DNA of 64,000 nt from an uncultured Lachnospiraceae bacterium (lineage in GTDB: Bacteria > Bacillota > Clostridia > Lachnospirales > Lachnospiraceae), in contig CAJTPU010000007.1 in the NCBI GenBank assembly GCA_910578335.1, positions 98,837 to 162,836 on the forward strand. Direction: 5' to 3'. Below, one piece after another: positions 25,216 to 35,075 of this stretch (within the stretch, counting starts at the first letter, position 1; every line of letters begins with the position of its first letter). The translations under genes and the position numbers were made by a program. The notes below the pieces were generated by a model, which saw only the letters and a program-made list of their open reading frames with translations, was not told the DNA's origin and ran no database searches.

Positions 25216-26673
25216 ATGGAGCAGGGTGGCTGCAGCGTTTTTTCCGCTCAGGCTGCGTTGGAGATGATATTCGAGTTTGATGAATCCGGCAGAATATTCT
25301 ATGCAAATGCAGAAGCGGAAAAAAAGCTGGAATATACAGGCGGTCTGTGCGGGCGGAGTGTGGTAGAGATTTTTCCGGGCGAATTTAAATCGGAGGAAAA
25401 CGCATTTACGACACAATGCGCTTTTGATGAAAAGCCAAGGCAGTTTGTGGCATACCGGGGAAATTTTACTTGTTTTCCCGTGGAGGCGAAAATCCTAAAA
25501 AGCGGCTGTAAACCGGAAAAGTACGTGTGCATGGCGTATGATATGCTGGAGAAGGAGTATCTGAAGAGAGAGGTTGCACAGGTCAGGCAGGAGGCGGAGC
25601 TTGCGCTTAAGGTAAAGTCGGAGTTTGTCGCAAATGTAACGCATGAGTTGCGCACACCGGTGAACGGTGTGCTGGGGAATGTAAAGGAGCTGCTGTGCGA
25701 GGACGTTGACAGCCGCACCATGAAATCTCTGCGGATGATAGAGCGCTGCTGCGTGGACATGAATAAGATTATTGACAATATTCTTGATTTTTCCAAGCTG
25801 GAGGCAGGAAAGTTTACTCTGGAACCGCGCCGTTTTCATGTCCGCGAAATGCTGGACCATGTAAAAACCACCCACTCTGCGAAAATTACGGAGAAGGGTC
25901 TGGAATTCTTTATGACGGTATCGCCCAATGTGCCGGAATATGTTATCGGCGATGAGCTTCGGATTAAGCAGATACTGAATAATCTTTTATCAAATGCGTT
26001 AAAGTTTACTTCTGTCGGAAAGGTCAAGCTCGAGGTGTTAAAGACCGCGCAGATGGACGGCAGGACAGAATTGTTTTTTATTGTGATAGATTCCGGAATC
26101 GGCATTGACGATGCGGATAAGGATAAACTGTTTCAGAGCTTTTCGCAGGTGGATGCTTCCATTTCCAGAAGATACGGGGGCACAGGCCTGGGGCTTAACA
26201 TCAGCAAGCAGCTTGTGGAGCTGATGGGCGGCAGCATCGGCGTGGAGAGCCAGAGGGGAAAAGGCAGTACATTTTCTTTCTCCATATGGGTGGATTCCTG
26301 TGAGGAGGAAAAGAATACCGTAAAGCACATGGACACCGTACATCCGTCCGGCTATATGACAGTGGAGCATGTCGACTCAGGACAGGAAGAGCGTGCGGAC
26401 GGGGAAGCCGTGAAGCGGTATGGCACGCAGGAAAACAAAGAGGCACTGGGAAAAGCGCTGTCAAAGCTGATTTTGTGTGTGGAAATGGAAAATTGGGAAA
26501 AGGCAGAAATGTTTATGGATACAATCAGACAGCTTGCAGAAGGCGCACCGCATGAGGTGGGGCGCGTAATTCTCAGACTGAAGATGGCGGTTCAGAAAGA
26601 AAACTATGAGAAGATAACAGCCGGATTCGAGGAATTAAAAAGCTTTCTGCAGGCGGAGGAGGTACACGCATGA
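25216..26673 (+). CDS. Soluble PAS-type sensor histidine kinase
   Basis: 485 residues, no membrane helix. A PAS-like input domain (LEMIFEFDESGRIFYANAEAEKKL, residues ~15-110) and a short coiled coil lead to HisKA with phospho-His in VTHELRTPVNG. The catalytic ATPase follows with N box IGDELRIKQILNNLLSNALKFT, G1 DSGIGI and G2 RYGGTGLGLNISK. A C-terminal ~110-residue helical tail (from about 375) is not a receiver and lacks an Hpt His. It likely senses an internal signal and phosphorylates the flanking receiver proteins. Its stop overlaps the next start (ATGA). Confidence 0.88.
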   Translation: MEQGGCSVFSAQAALEMIFEFDESGRIFYANAEAEKKLEYTGGLCGRSVVEIFPGEFKSEENAFTTQCAFDEKPRQFVAYRGNFTCFPVEAKILKSGCKPEKYVCMAYDMLEKEYLKREVAQVRQEAELALKVKSEFVANVTHELRTPVNGVLGNVKELLCEDVDSRTMKSLRMIERCCVDMNKIIDNILDFSKLEAGKFTLEPRRFHVREMLDHVKTTHSAKITEKGLEFFMTVSPNVPEYVIGDELRIKQILNNLLSNALKFTSVGKVKLEVLKTAQMDGRTELFFIVIDSGIGIDDADKDKLFQSFSQVDASISRRYGGTGLGLNISKQLVELMGGSIGVESQRGKGSTFSFSIWVDSCEEEKNTVKHMDTVHPSGYMTVEHVDSGQEERADGEAVKRYGTQENKEALGKALSKLILCVEMENWEKAEMFMDTIRQLAEGAPHEVGRVILRLKMAVQKENYEKITAGFEELKSFLQAEEVHA

Positions 26674-27731
26674 CATATAGCGGGGGGACGTCCGAAGGGG
26701 CAATGGTTCTCATTGTGGACGATGTGGAGATAAACAGGGTAATTCTGGAAGAAATCATACATAATATCGGATGCCGGACAGCTTTGGCAGAAAATGGCGA
26801 GGAAGCGCTCAGGCTTGTAAAGGAAGTATCGCCCCAGTTGATTTTAAGTGATATTTCCATGCCGGGGATGGATGGCTATGAGCTGTGCAGCAGGCTGAAG
26901 GAGAACGAAGAGACGCGGGAGATTCCGGTTATCTTCATCTCGGCTTTCGACGCTTCCGAGGATATTGTAGAGGGTTTTTCGCACGGCGGCGAGGATTACA
27001 TCACGAAGCCGTTTATTCCCGAGGAGGTACAGGCGCGGGTCAGCGTGCATCTGAAGCTGCATGAGATGACAAGCGAGCTGAAGGCGATGAACCGCCGCCT
27101 CCAGATTTCCGTAAATGAGCAGCTTAGGCAGATGGAGCAGGAGAAAAAGAATATTCTCTATGCCCTTGCCGACATTGCGGCGAAGAATTCACTTTATGGA
27201 AAGGAGCATATCAGGCGTATCAAGGAAAACTGCAGGATACTGGCGCAGGGAATGCAGCTTTCACCCCTGTTTGAGGAAAAAATTTCGGACACTTATATTG
27301 ATACCGTGGAGCTGGCGGCGCCGCTCTGCGACATTGGAAATATCGGCGTGCCGAGAGAGTTACTGCAGGCAAAGACAGAATTGTCCAAAGAGGATGCTGC
27401 TCTTGTACAGAGTCATACCAGCGTGGGCGCAAAGCTTCTGGGTGATTTGTACGGCAGCAGTGATTACAATGATTTTATCAACATATCTGTCGAAATGATT
27501 CGCTGCCATCACGAAAGATGGGATGGACGCGGATACCCCGAAGGACTGCGAGAGGAAGAAATCCCCCTTGCGGCGCAGATTGCAGCCGTGGTAATGCGCT
27601 ATTGTGAACTGACTGCCGATGGCAGCATGGACAGAGAGAAGGCGCTTGCCGTTATGAGGGAAGAATCAGGTGTTAAATTTAATCCCGATATTTTCGAGAT
27701 ATGTTGTAAAATATCACGTCAATTATGCTGA
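26670..27731 (+). CDS. Response regulator with degenerate HD-GYP domain
   Basis: 353 residues; ATG 26670 overlaps the kinase stop by 4 nt. The receiver is intact (IVDDVE, LSDISMP, ITKPF). The output is HD-GYP-like and keeps HIRRIKEN, HTSVGAKLL and HHERWDGRGYP. However, the signature HD is changed: LCDIGNIGVP has Cys220 where the metal-binding His should be and Asn for the usual Lys. The later AxxDVYDAL segment is VVMRYCELT, losing both Asp. It is therefore probably not a phosphodiesterase and may act as a binding or regulatory partner of the active enzyme at 24031. The frame of the next gene (cheR) is open within its 3' end. Confidence 0.87.
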   Translation: MTYSGGTSEGAMVLIVDDVEINRVILEEIIHNIGCRTALAENGEEALRLVKEVSPQLILSDISMPGMDGYELCSRLKENEETREIPVIFISAFDASEDIVEGFSHGGEDYITKPFIPEEVQARVSVHLKLHEMTSELKAMNRRLQISVNEQLRQMEQEKKNILYALADIAAKNSLYGKEHIRRIKENCRILAQGMQLSPLFEEKISDTYIDTVELAAPLCDIGNIGVPRELLQAKTELSKEDAALVQSHTSVGAKLLGDLYGSSDYNDFINISVEMIRCHHERWDGRGYPEGLREEEIPLAAQIAAVVMRYCELTADGSMDREKALAVMREESGVKFNPDIFEICCKISRQLC

Positions 27732-27768
27732 TATAAATAAATTCATTATTTTGGCGGAGGGAAAAAAG

Positions 27769-28581
27769 GTGATAACGGATGAGGAATTTTCAAGAATCTC
27801 GGTTTTTATGAAACAGCGCTACGGCATTGATTTAAGCCAGAAAAAGGTGATTGTGAACGGGCGTCTGGAAAATTACGTGAGGAATAACGGGTGGAAGACT
27901 TATCACGAGTATATGGATGCGGTTGAAAGTGATAAGACGGGCACACAGGAAAAAATGCTGGTGAACTTTCTGACCACGAACCATACGTATTTCATGCGTG
28001 AATTTGAACATTTTGATTTTTTTAAAAGCGTGGTGCTTCCGTGGCTGCGCACAAAAGAAAACGCCAGAAGAGACCTGCGCATCTGGTGCGGCGCAGCTTC
28101 GACCGGAGAGGAGCCGTATATGATAGCCATGGTACTGGCAGACTTTTTCGGGTTAGAGCGCGGACAGTGGGACACCAAGGTGCTTGCAACGGATATTTCC
28201 ACCAAGGTGTTAAAGCAGGCAATGGCGGGGGTTTACAGCGCGGAACAGCTTAAAAATCTGCCGGAAGCGTGGAAACGGCACTTTTTCAAGGCGGTTGCCG
28301 GCGGCAGCCAGTATCAGGTGACAGAGGAGCTGAAAGAAGAAGTTTTGTTCCGCCAGTTTAACCTGATGGACCCTTTTCCCTTTAAAAAGCAAATGCACAC
28401 TATATTTTTACGCAATGTTATGATATATTTTGATGAGAGGACAAAAAGTGAGCTCCTCCAGAAGGTATGCGATGCCTTGATTCCCGGCGGGTATTTGTTT
28501 ATCGGAACGACGGAGACGCTTGACAGAAGCAATAAGCCGCTAGAGATTATCAAGCCGTCAATATTCAGAAAAAAGGAGTGA
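27769..28581 (+). CDS. cheR: Chemotaxis protein methyltransferase CheR
   Basis: 270 residues from GTG 27769, 7 nt after GGAGGG; the open frame upstream overlaps the previous gene and lacks a site. It methylates glutamates of chemoreceptors using S-adenosylmethionine. The N-terminal helical domain (FMKQRYGIDLSQKK) and the SAM fold with RIWCGAASTGEEPYMIAM, ATDIS and HTIFLRNVMIYFD are typical. Cytoplasmic. Start of the adaptation genes cheR-cheB. Confidence 0.95.
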   Translation: MITDEEFSRISVFMKQRYGIDLSQKKVIVNGRLENYVRNNGWKTYHEYMDAVESDKTGTQEKMLVNFLTTNHTYFMREFEHFDFFKSVVLPWLRTKENARRDLRIWCGAASTGEEPYMIAMVLADFFGLERGQWDTKVLATDISTKVLKQAMAGVYSAEQLKNLPEAWKRHFFKAVAGGSQYQVTEELKEEVLFRQFNLMDPFPFKKQMHTIFLRNVMIYFDERTKSELLQKVCDALIPGGYLFIGTTETLDRSNKPLEIIKPSIFRKKE

Positions 28582-28588
28582 GTAGTTT

Positions 28589-29620
28589 ATGCAGCCAATC
28601 AAAGTTTTGGTAGTAGAGGATTCCATTGTATTCAGAGAGCTGCTTGTACAGAATCTGAACAGGGACCCTGCCATACAGGTCGTGGGAACGGCAAAGGACC
28701 CGTTTGAGGCACGGGATGCCATTTTGGCTTACAAGCCGGATGTCATGACGCTGGATGTTGAACTGCCCAGAATGAATGGAATTGAGTTTTTGAGGAAGCT
28801 GATGCCGCAGTATCCGCTGCCTGTGGTGGTAATCAGTTCATTAAGTGATAAAGTGTTTGACGCGCTCAATGCGGGAGCCGTTGATTTTGTGGCAAAGCCC
28901 GCTGTATCCAGCCGCGCGCAGTTAGAAGATTTTGTAAAAAATGAGCTCCTGGTAAAAATTAAGATAGCATCCACAGCCCGAATCAGCAATATCAAGAAAA
29001 TGGTCATGGCGCATGAGGAGCAGAAGCTTGCCGCCGGAAAAGAAAAGAATCTGATTGTGGCAATCGGTGCTTCCACGGGCGGTACGGAAGCGATTCTGGC
29101 AGTGGTAAAGGAGTTTGGCACGGACATTCCCGGAATTGTGGTGGTGCAGCATATGCCTCCGGGCTTTACGGAAATGTATGCCAAGCGTCTGAATGACCAG
29201 TGCCGGATTCGTGTGAAGGAGGCGCAGACCGGAGACAGGGTGATGCCCGGCAGTATGCTGATTGCCCCGGGTGGTGACATGCACATGCAGCTTGTCAAGG
29301 TCAACGGCGTTTATCAGGTGGAATGCAAGCGCGGTCCCAAGGTCAACGGGCATTGTCCCTCCGTTGAGGTGCTGTTTGAATCCGTTGCCAGAGTGGCGGG
29401 CGCCAATGCAGTCGGCATTATTCTGACCGGTATGGGCGGCGACGGCGCAAAGGGGCTTCTGTCCATGAGAAAGGCAGGAGCAAGAACCATCGGACAGGAC
29501 GAGTCAACCTGCGTGGTTTACGGTATGCCTAAGGTGGCATATGACTTGGGAGCAGTTGAGTATCAGGAAAAGTTGTCCGATATCCCTAACAGGACATATG
29601 CATTATTAAATAAAATGTAA
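28589..29620 (+). CDS. cheB: Chemotaxis response regulator methylesterase/deamidase CheB
   Basis: 343 residues. Receiver (VVEDSIVFRELL, phospho-Asp in LDVELPRMNG, Lys in AKPA) plus methylesterase domain with catalytic Ser in IGASTGGTEA, His in VQHMPPGF and Asp in GMGGDGAKGL. Phosphorylated by CheA, it removes methyl groups added by CheR from the receptor. It starts 7 nt after cheR. Confidence 0.96.
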   Translation: MQPIKVLVVEDSIVFRELLVQNLNRDPAIQVVGTAKDPFEARDAILAYKPDVMTLDVELPRMNGIEFLRKLMPQYPLPVVVISSLSDKVFDALNAGAVDFVAKPAVSSRAQLEDFVKNELLVKIKIASTARISNIKKMVMAHEEQKLAAGKEKNLIVAIGASTGGTEAILAVVKEFGTDIPGIVVVQHMPPGFTEMYAKRLNDQCRIRVKEAQTGDRVMPGSMLIAPGGDMHMQLVKVNGVYQVECKRGPKVNGHCPSVEVLFESVARVAGANAVGIILTGMGGDGAKGLLSMRKAGARTIGQDESTCVVYGMPKVAYDLGAVEYQEKLSDIPNRTYALLNKM

Positions 29621-29632
29621 AGGAGAGAAAGC

Positions 29633-30025
29633 ATGAAGATACTGTTGGCAGAAGACGATTTTGTAACAAGGAAGTTTATGGTGAATTTCCTGTCAAAGTA
29701 CGGTGAGTGTGATGTGACCGTGGATGGCATGGAGGCAGTGGATGCGTTTATGATGGCGTTGGAGGACGGAGAGCCTTACGATTTGGTATGTCTTGACATT
29801 ATGATGCCGGTCATGGACGGTTATCAGTCCCTTGTGGGTATCCGGAATCTGGAGAAGGAAAGAAACGTACCTGCGGATAAGGCGGTCAAGGTGATTATGA
29901 CTACCGCGCTGAATGACGAAAAGAATGTGAAAATGGCATTCGAGCTGGGCTGTACCGTATATTCCGGAAAGCCTATTGACCAGGACAGATTTGAGCAGGC
30001 ATTAAAAAAGCTTGAATTGATTTAA
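29633..30025 (+). CDS. cheY: Single-domain response regulator, CheY-like
   Basis: 130 residues, receiver only: LLAEDDFVTRKFM, LVCLDIMMPVMDGYQ with the phospho-Asp, TTALND and YSGKPID (conserved Lys). It starts 12 nt after cheB. Likely the diffusible output of CheA. The divergent detail (acidic helix alpha-2) resembles auxiliary receivers rather than canonical CheY, so a phosphate-sink role is also possible. Confidence 0.8.
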   Translation: MKILLAEDDFVTRKFMVNFLSKYGECDVTVDGMEAVDAFMMALEDGEPYDLVCLDIMMPVMDGYQSLVGIRNLEKERNVPADKAVKVIMTTALNDEKNVKMAFELGCTVYSGKPIDQDRFEQALKKLELI

Positions 30026-30063
30026 TAAAAGAATACATCAGAATAGGCAGAAAGGAGTAGGAT

Positions 30064-32235
30064 ATGGCTGAGGAATTTAACACAGAAGGCATGTTGGATA
30101 TGTATCTGTTTGAGAACGAGCAGTTGCTTGAACAGCTTCAGGACAGAGTTCTGGAGCAAAAAGATGCGGAATGCTTTGACGAAGACAGCATAAATGAAAT
30201 ATTCAGAACCATGCATACCATTAAAGGCTCATCCGGTATCATGATGTTCGACAATATAACGGCTGTCTCTCATAAGCTGGAAGATGTCTTCTTCTATTTG
30301 AGAGAATCCCACCCTGAAAACGTACCGCATTTGGATTTGGTGGAACACGTACTGGAAGTAGCGGATTTTATCTCAAATGAAATGGATAAGATTCGCAGCG
30401 GCAGTCCGGTAGACGGCGATGCCAGCGAGATTATCGCAGGACTTGACAAGTTTTTGAACATGCTGAAAAAAGGCATAAAAAAGGAGGGCGCAGAACCGCC
30501 GCCAGTAAATGTGCATGAGGAGCCGAAGCAGTTTTATATTGCTCCCGTGGCGACAAGTGCAAGCCGTTTTTATAAGATTTATATTACCTTCTTTCCGGAG
30601 ACGGAAATGGCAAATGTACATGCCTACAAGACGGTATATGCGCTGAAGGAAATTGCGGAAGATTTGCTTTATTCTCCGGAGGACATTATTGCTGACGAGG
30701 GAAGCGCAGAGCAGATTTTAAAAGAAGGCTTCCGTATTTTGCTGCAGGCGCAGTGCAGTGAAGATGAAATCCGCGAAGTCATCGGCGTAGGCTATGACAT
30801 TAAAAATGTAGACATTTTTGAGTGCAAGGCAGAAGAATTCCTGCAGGGCTTTGACTTTGGCGACGACACGCAGGCTGCGCAGATTGATTTGGAATCCAGC
30901 GTGGAAGAAATTGAAAGCAAGGCGCAGGCAGAGCAGAAGCAGGAAGAGCAGGGAGAAAAGGAAGAAAAAGAGCCTGCAAAGCCGAAGATTGCGCCCGGTG
31001 ATTTTGTTATCAAATCCAAGGAGCCCGGCAAGCATAAAACGCTGGCAAAGGATAAAAACAAAGGTGAAAAAGCCGCCTTTATCAGCGTGAATGTCAATAA
31101 GATGGACCAGTTGATGGAACTGATTGGCGAGCTGGTTATTTCGGAATCGGTTGTTTTGCAGAGTCCCGACCTGAAGGTACCCGGGTTGAACCTTAACAAT
31201 TTCAATAAGGCGGCGTCGCAGCTTGCAAAGATTTCTACCGATTTGCAGAATGTGATTATGTCCATGCGAATGGTTTCCCTGACGAACACCTTCCAGAAGA
31301 TGAACAGAATTGTGTTTGACGTGTCGAGGAAGCTGGGCAAGGACATTGAGTTTGAAATGCTGGGCGAGCATACCGAAGTGGATAAGAATATTATCGAGCA
31401 TATCTCCGACCCGCTTATGCATATGGTTCGAAATGCCGTGGACCATGGCATTGAGACCAATGAGGAGCGTGCAGAAAGCGGAAAGCCGGATAAGGGCAAG
31501 GTAATTCTTTCGGCGAGAACCGAGGCTGGCAAAGTGTGGATTAGCGTGGAGGACAACGGAAAGGGTCTTGACAGGGAAAAAATCCTTGCAAAGGCGCGCA
31601 AGCAGGGATTGCTTGACGATGGCAAATCCGATGCCGCTTACACGGACAAAGAAGTATACCAGTTTATCACACTGCCCGGCTTTTCTACCAACGAGCAGGT
31701 TACGGAATACTCAGGACGAGGCGTGGGAATGGACGTCGTGGTACAGAGTATTCAGGCAATCGGCGGTACGCTGGATATTGAAAGTACGGCAGGCATGGGT
31801 ACTGTTATGAGCTTAAAGATTCCGCTGACTCTGGCGATTATCAACGGCATTGTGCTGGAGACGGGCAATTCGTCCTTTGTTATGGAAACCAGCGCGATTA
31901 AAGAGTTTGTCAGCGTCAAAGAGAATATGATGATTCGGGAGCCGAATGGCGACGAGTACGTTATGATTCGCGGGGAATGTTTCCCTGTGCGCAGGCTCGG
32001 AAAATGGTATGGCATGAGCGCATACAAAGAATCCGTCGAGGATGGCATGATGCTGATTCTCGAAGTGGAGGACAAGAAAGTCTGTCTGTTTGTCGATAAG
32101 TTGGTCGGCGAACAGGAGATAGTGGTGAAGCCGATTCCTTCCTATATCAAGAAAGTAAAAGGGTTGTCCGGCTGTACGCAGCTTGGTGATGGCAGCATTG
32201 CACTGATTTTGGACCCCGCCGGATTGTTGGAATAA
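30064..32235 (+). CDS. cheA: Chemotaxis histidine kinase CheA
   Basis: 723 residues. P1 has phospho-His51 in RTMHTIKGSSG. A P2-like receiver-binding domain (residues ~160-265, FYKIYITFFPETEMANVH) is followed by an acidic, Lys/Glu-rich linker. P3 dimerisation starts at VNVNKMDQLMELIGELVI. The P4 ATPase has HMVRNAVDHGIE, SVEDNGKGLD and YSGRGVGMDVV, and the C-terminal P5 domain is CheW-like. Cytoplasmic, in complex with CheW and the receptor. Full set of catalytic motifs present. Confidence 0.97.
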   Translation: MAEEFNTEGMLDMYLFENEQLLEQLQDRVLEQKDAECFDEDSINEIFRTMHTIKGSSGIMMFDNITAVSHKLEDVFFYLRESHPENVPHLDLVEHVLEVADFISNEMDKIRSGSPVDGDASEIIAGLDKFLNMLKKGIKKEGAEPPPVNVHEEPKQFYIAPVATSASRFYKIYITFFPETEMANVHAYKTVYALKEIAEDLLYSPEDIIADEGSAEQILKEGFRILLQAQCSEDEIREVIGVGYDIKNVDIFECKAEEFLQGFDFGDDTQAAQIDLESSVEEIESKAQAEQKQEEQGEKEEKEPAKPKIAPGDFVIKSKEPGKHKTLAKDKNKGEKAAFISVNVNKMDQLMELIGELVISESVVLQSPDLKVPGLNLNNFNKAASQLAKISTDLQNVIMSMRMVSLTNTFQKMNRIVFDVSRKLGKDIEFEMLGEHTEVDKNIIEHISDPLMHMVRNAVDHGIETNEERAESGKPDKGKVILSARTEAGKVWISVEDNGKGLDREKILAKARKQGLLDDGKSDAAYTDKEVYQFITLPGFSTNEQVTEYSGRGVGMDVVVQSIQAIGGTLDIESTAGMGTVMSLKIPLTLAIINGIVLETGNSSFVMETSAIKEFVSVKENMMIREPNGDEYVMIRGECFPVRRLGKWYGMSAYKESVEDGMMLILEVEDKKVCLFVDKLVGEQEIVVKPIPSYIKKVKGLSGCTQLGDGSIALILDPAGLLE

Positions 32236-32261
32236 AATAAACAGAAAGGAATAGGACATTT

Positions 32262-32807
32262 ATGAGTGAAACCAGCGAATTGAAGGGACGGACAGAAGAA
32301 GGTCAGAGTGCTGCCAATGAGCGTGATGCGCAAAAGGGTAAGTATATGACTTTTAAGTCCGGAAACGAGTACTACGGGTTGAAAATCCAGTATGTAAAAG
32401 AAATTATTCAGTTTCAGACGATTACGGCTATTCCTGAAACGGAAAATTATATCAAAGGACTTATCAATCTGCGTGGAAAGGTAATTCCGGTTATCGATGT
32501 CCGGCTGCGTTTTAAGCAGGAGCCAATCGAGTATGATGACCGGACTTGCATTATGGTTGTCAATGTAAAATCTACAACCGTCGGTCTGATTGTAGAAAAA
32601 ATTGCAGAAGTGGTTGAAATCAAAGAAGAAAATATCCTGCCGCCGCCGTCCATCGGACGTATGGAAAAAGGACAGAACAAATATGTCTATGGCATTGGTA
32701 AGGTAGGAGATGCCGTGAAACTGCTTTTGGACCCGGATAAACTGCTGAATGATGAAGATATGTCGGCAGCGGACCAGTCGGATGATATGCTTTTGGAAGA
32801 GGAATGA
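32262..32807 (+). CDS. cheW: Chemotaxis coupling protein CheW
   Basis: 181 residues. A ~140-residue CheW fold begins KYMTFKSGNEYYGLKIQYVKEII, with INLRGKVIPVIDVRLRF as the receptor/kinase contact. An extra acidic tail (SAADQSDDMLLEEE) extends past the fold. It links CheA to the MCP encoded next. Confidence 0.95.
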   Translation: MSETSELKGRTEEGQSAANERDAQKGKYMTFKSGNEYYGLKIQYVKEIIQFQTITAIPETENYIKGLINLRGKVIPVIDVRLRFKQEPIEYDDRTCIMVVNVKSTTVGLIVEKIAEVVEIKEENILPPPSIGRMEKGQNKYVYGIGKVGDAVKLLLDPDKLLNDEDMSAADQSDDMLLEEE

Positions 32808-32840
32808 TTTATTCAAAATAAGAAGGAGAGGTAGAAAATT

Positions 32841-34301
32841 ATGAAAGACATGAAAATGAAAACAAAAATGATAATCGGTTTTGCTATTCCAAGTATATTT
32901 ATTATCATAAATGTATTGCTTGGAATGAGCTCTATCCGCAATATCAGCAGACAGGTGTCAGAAACACAGGGACAGCAGCTTGAGAGCATCAAAGAAACCA
33001 TGGCAGACATTGGTGCGGACGAAGAGAAAGCTTCCATTGTTGCAGATGCAATTAAAGAAGAGCAGGATGCCGGTATGGAGAAGATACAGCGGCTGGCAAA
33101 CAACTCTAATTTATTCAGCATTGGTCTTGTAGTGCTTTCCGTTTTGATTACCGTAGTGCTTTCCGTGAACCTAATTAAGGCAATCAACAAATCCGTTATG
33201 CAGTTGTCGAGGGCGGCTAAAGAAATTGCGTCAGGACGCGTGGATGTGCAGATGGTAAAATACCATAACGATGAGTTTGGCGAACTGGTAGACGAGTATA
33301 CAAAGGTAATCAACAACATAAAATATCAGGCTGGTATTGCAGAAGAGGTTTCCAACGGTAACTTGACCGTTCAGGTAAATGTAAAATCCAGTGAGGATGT
33401 ATTGACCAGCGCATTGAAGAAGCTGGTAGACGACAATCTCAACGCACTGACCAACATCAGCGATGCAGGCTCACAGGTTACCATCAGCTCTTCACAGGTA
33501 GCAAGCGCAAGTCAGGCACTGGCACAGGGCTCTACCGAGCAGGCAAGTGCAATCGAAGAGATTACGGCATCTATTGACGAGATAGCAGAAAAGACCAAGA
33601 GAAATGCAGAAGAAGCAAATGAGGCAGCAGGGCTTGTAGTACAGGCAATTGCAGACGTAAAACATGGCAATGCGCAGATGCAGGATATGATGACTGCTAT
33701 GCAGGATATCAATAAGGCTTCCGAGAGTATTTCCAAGATTATTAAGACGATTGACGACATTGCATTCCAGACCAATATCCTTGCATTGAACGCTGCAGTA
33801 GAGGCTGCAAGGGCAGGCGAGGCAGGCAAGGGCTTTGCGGTTGTGGCAGAAGAAGTAAGAAGTCTGGCTGCAAAGAGTGCGGCTGCTGCGGCTGAGACCG
33901 GTGAGCTGATTGAGGATTCCATCAACAAGGTAAATTACGGTTCCAAGATTGCAGACGACACCGCAAAGGCGATGGAGGCAATTACCAATGTGGTACAGCA
34001 GAGCGAGGTTATCATCAATGGTATCGCAGAGTCTTCCAACTATCAGGCAACGGCAGTGGCACAGATAGAGCAGGCAATTACACAGGTATCTCAGGTAGTA
34101 CAGACCAACTCCGCTACCAGCGAGCAGTGTGCGGCGGCAAGCGAAGAGCTCTCCAATCAGGCGTCCAGAATGCGCGAAATGCTTTCCATCTACAATCTGG
34201 GCAATGGAAGCGCAGGCGGCTTCAGGTCTTCCTCCTCTTCGGTTTCGGCAGATGCCAACGAGCAGGTTATTTCTCTGGGAGACAGCTTCGGAAAGTATTA
34301 A
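32841..34301 (+). CDS. Methyl-accepting chemotaxis protein with small extracytoplasmic region
   Basis: 486 residues. TM1 ([20 protein letters not shown]) and TM2 ([20 protein letters not shown]) enclose only ~75 residues of mostly helical sequence, too short for a Cache or 4HB ligand domain of normal size. HAMP ([16 protein letters not shown]) and a long cytoplasmic coiled-coil follow, with the hairpin tip [40 protein letters not shown]. The C-terminal tail has no obvious CheR-binding pentapeptide. The stimulus may be sensed in the membrane or by the soluble kinases. Confidence 0.93.
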   Translation: MKDMKMKTKMIIGFAIPSIFIIINVLLGMSSIRNISRQVSETQGQQLESIKETMADIGADEEKASIVADAIKEEQDAGMEKIQRLANNSNLFSIGLVVLSVLITVVLSVNLIKAINKSVMQLSRAAKEIASGRVDVQMVKYHNDEFGELVDEYTKVINNIKYQAGIAEEVSNGNLTVQVNVKSSEDVLTSALKKLVDDNLNALTNISDAGSQVTISSSQVASASQALAQGSTEQASAIEEITASIDEIAEKTKRNAEEANEAAGLVVQAIADVKHGNAQMQDMMTAMQDINKASESISKIIKTIDDIAFQTNILALNAAVEAARAGEAGKGFAVVAEEVRSLAAKSAAAAAETGELIEDSINKVNYGSKIADDTAKAMEAITNVVQQSEVIINGIAESSNYQATAVAQIEQAITQVSQVVQTNSATSEQCAAASEELSNQASRMREMLSIYNLGNGSAGGFRSSSSSVSADANEQVISLGDSFGKY

Positions 34302-34325
34302 TGGAAATAGCGTGATTGATGTTGA

Positions 34326-34360
34326 AAAACGGGATAGCGGTAATTGCTGTCCCGTTTTTT
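34326..34360. terminator. Bidirectional terminator between mcp and the convergent YtaF gene
   Basis: AAAACGGGATAGC (34326-34338) pairs with GCTGTCCCGTTTT (34345-34357), one G-U, with T-runs on both strands. Confidence 0.85.
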
Positions 34361-34372
34361 GGTGTTTGGCTG

Positions 34373-35017
34373 TCAGTACAGTAATTTCAGGAAAGCGAGC
34401 AGGATAAGGATAAGCCCTCCAAGCCATGAAATATTAAAGGTAAGTTTTTTGGCGGCGCGATTGCCGAGCGCGGTGCCGCAGATAACGGCGATGGCTTCCG
34501 TAAAAAAAGAGCATAAAAAAACAGCGGTTCCATTTACGTTTCCGAAAGCGGCTCCTAGACCGGCAGCCATGCCGTCCAGAGAAAGGGCTATGGCAAGGGA
34601 GACGGCTTCTTTGGGAGAAATGGTTTTGGAATGGTCGGTGTCGGCACATTCGGGGTTGGCGTAAAGACTTAGGACAAACCGGAAATTGCAGAAGGAAAAT
34701 TTAATATTACTGCTTATGGCACCATATTTCTGAATCAGGGATTTGGTGATGCCGTCCAAAAGCTTTACCATACCTAAAAGAAAGAGCAGGACAAAACAGA
34801 TGGCGGTGGTGATTTGTCCGGGGATAAAGTTTTTTAGAAAAACACCTGCAAGAAATGCAGCGCCGATACTCAGGCTGCATATGGCATCCATTACCAGAAC
34901 GGAGACTACAGGAATTTTTATTTTACAGGTTCCATAAGAGAAACCGGCGACAAAAGCGTCCAGAGAGAGGGCGAGGGCAATAAAGAGCGCCTCCCAGAAT
35001 AAGATGATGGTGTGCAA
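34373..35017 (-). CDS. ytaF: YtaF-type sporulation/MntP-like membrane protein
   Basis: 214 residues from TTG at 35017 on the minus strand, 6 nt after AAGGCGAG; a longer open frame upstream looks non-coding. Six hydrophobic segments occur in two similar halves with the repeated motif ALSLDAFVAGFSYG / ALSLDGMAAGLGAAFG, the signature of the MntP/YtaF superfamily of membrane exporters. YtaF members are linked to sporulation in Firmicutes, and metal export is inferred from the superfamily. It ends 13 nt from a shared terminator. Confidence 0.8.
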   Translation of the reverse strand: MHTIILFWEALFIALALSLDAFVAGFSYGTCKIKIPVVSVLVMDAICSLSIGAAFLAGVFLKNFIPGQITTAICFVLLFLLGMVKLLDGITKSLIQKYGAISSNIKFSFCNFRFVLSLYANPECADTDHSKTISPKEAVSLAIALSLDGMAAGLGAAFGNVNGTAVFLCSFFTEAIAVICGTALGNRAAKKLTFNISWLGGLILILLAFLKLLY

Positions 35018-35075
35018 GATAATCTCGCCTTTTTGGGTTCTTACTGCATAATATTCCACGGAGAGGAATTTTGTT

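Noticed and set aside
30718..31625. Two overlapping minus-strand open frames inside cheA
   Set aside because: CheA is intact on the plus strand; these are its complements.
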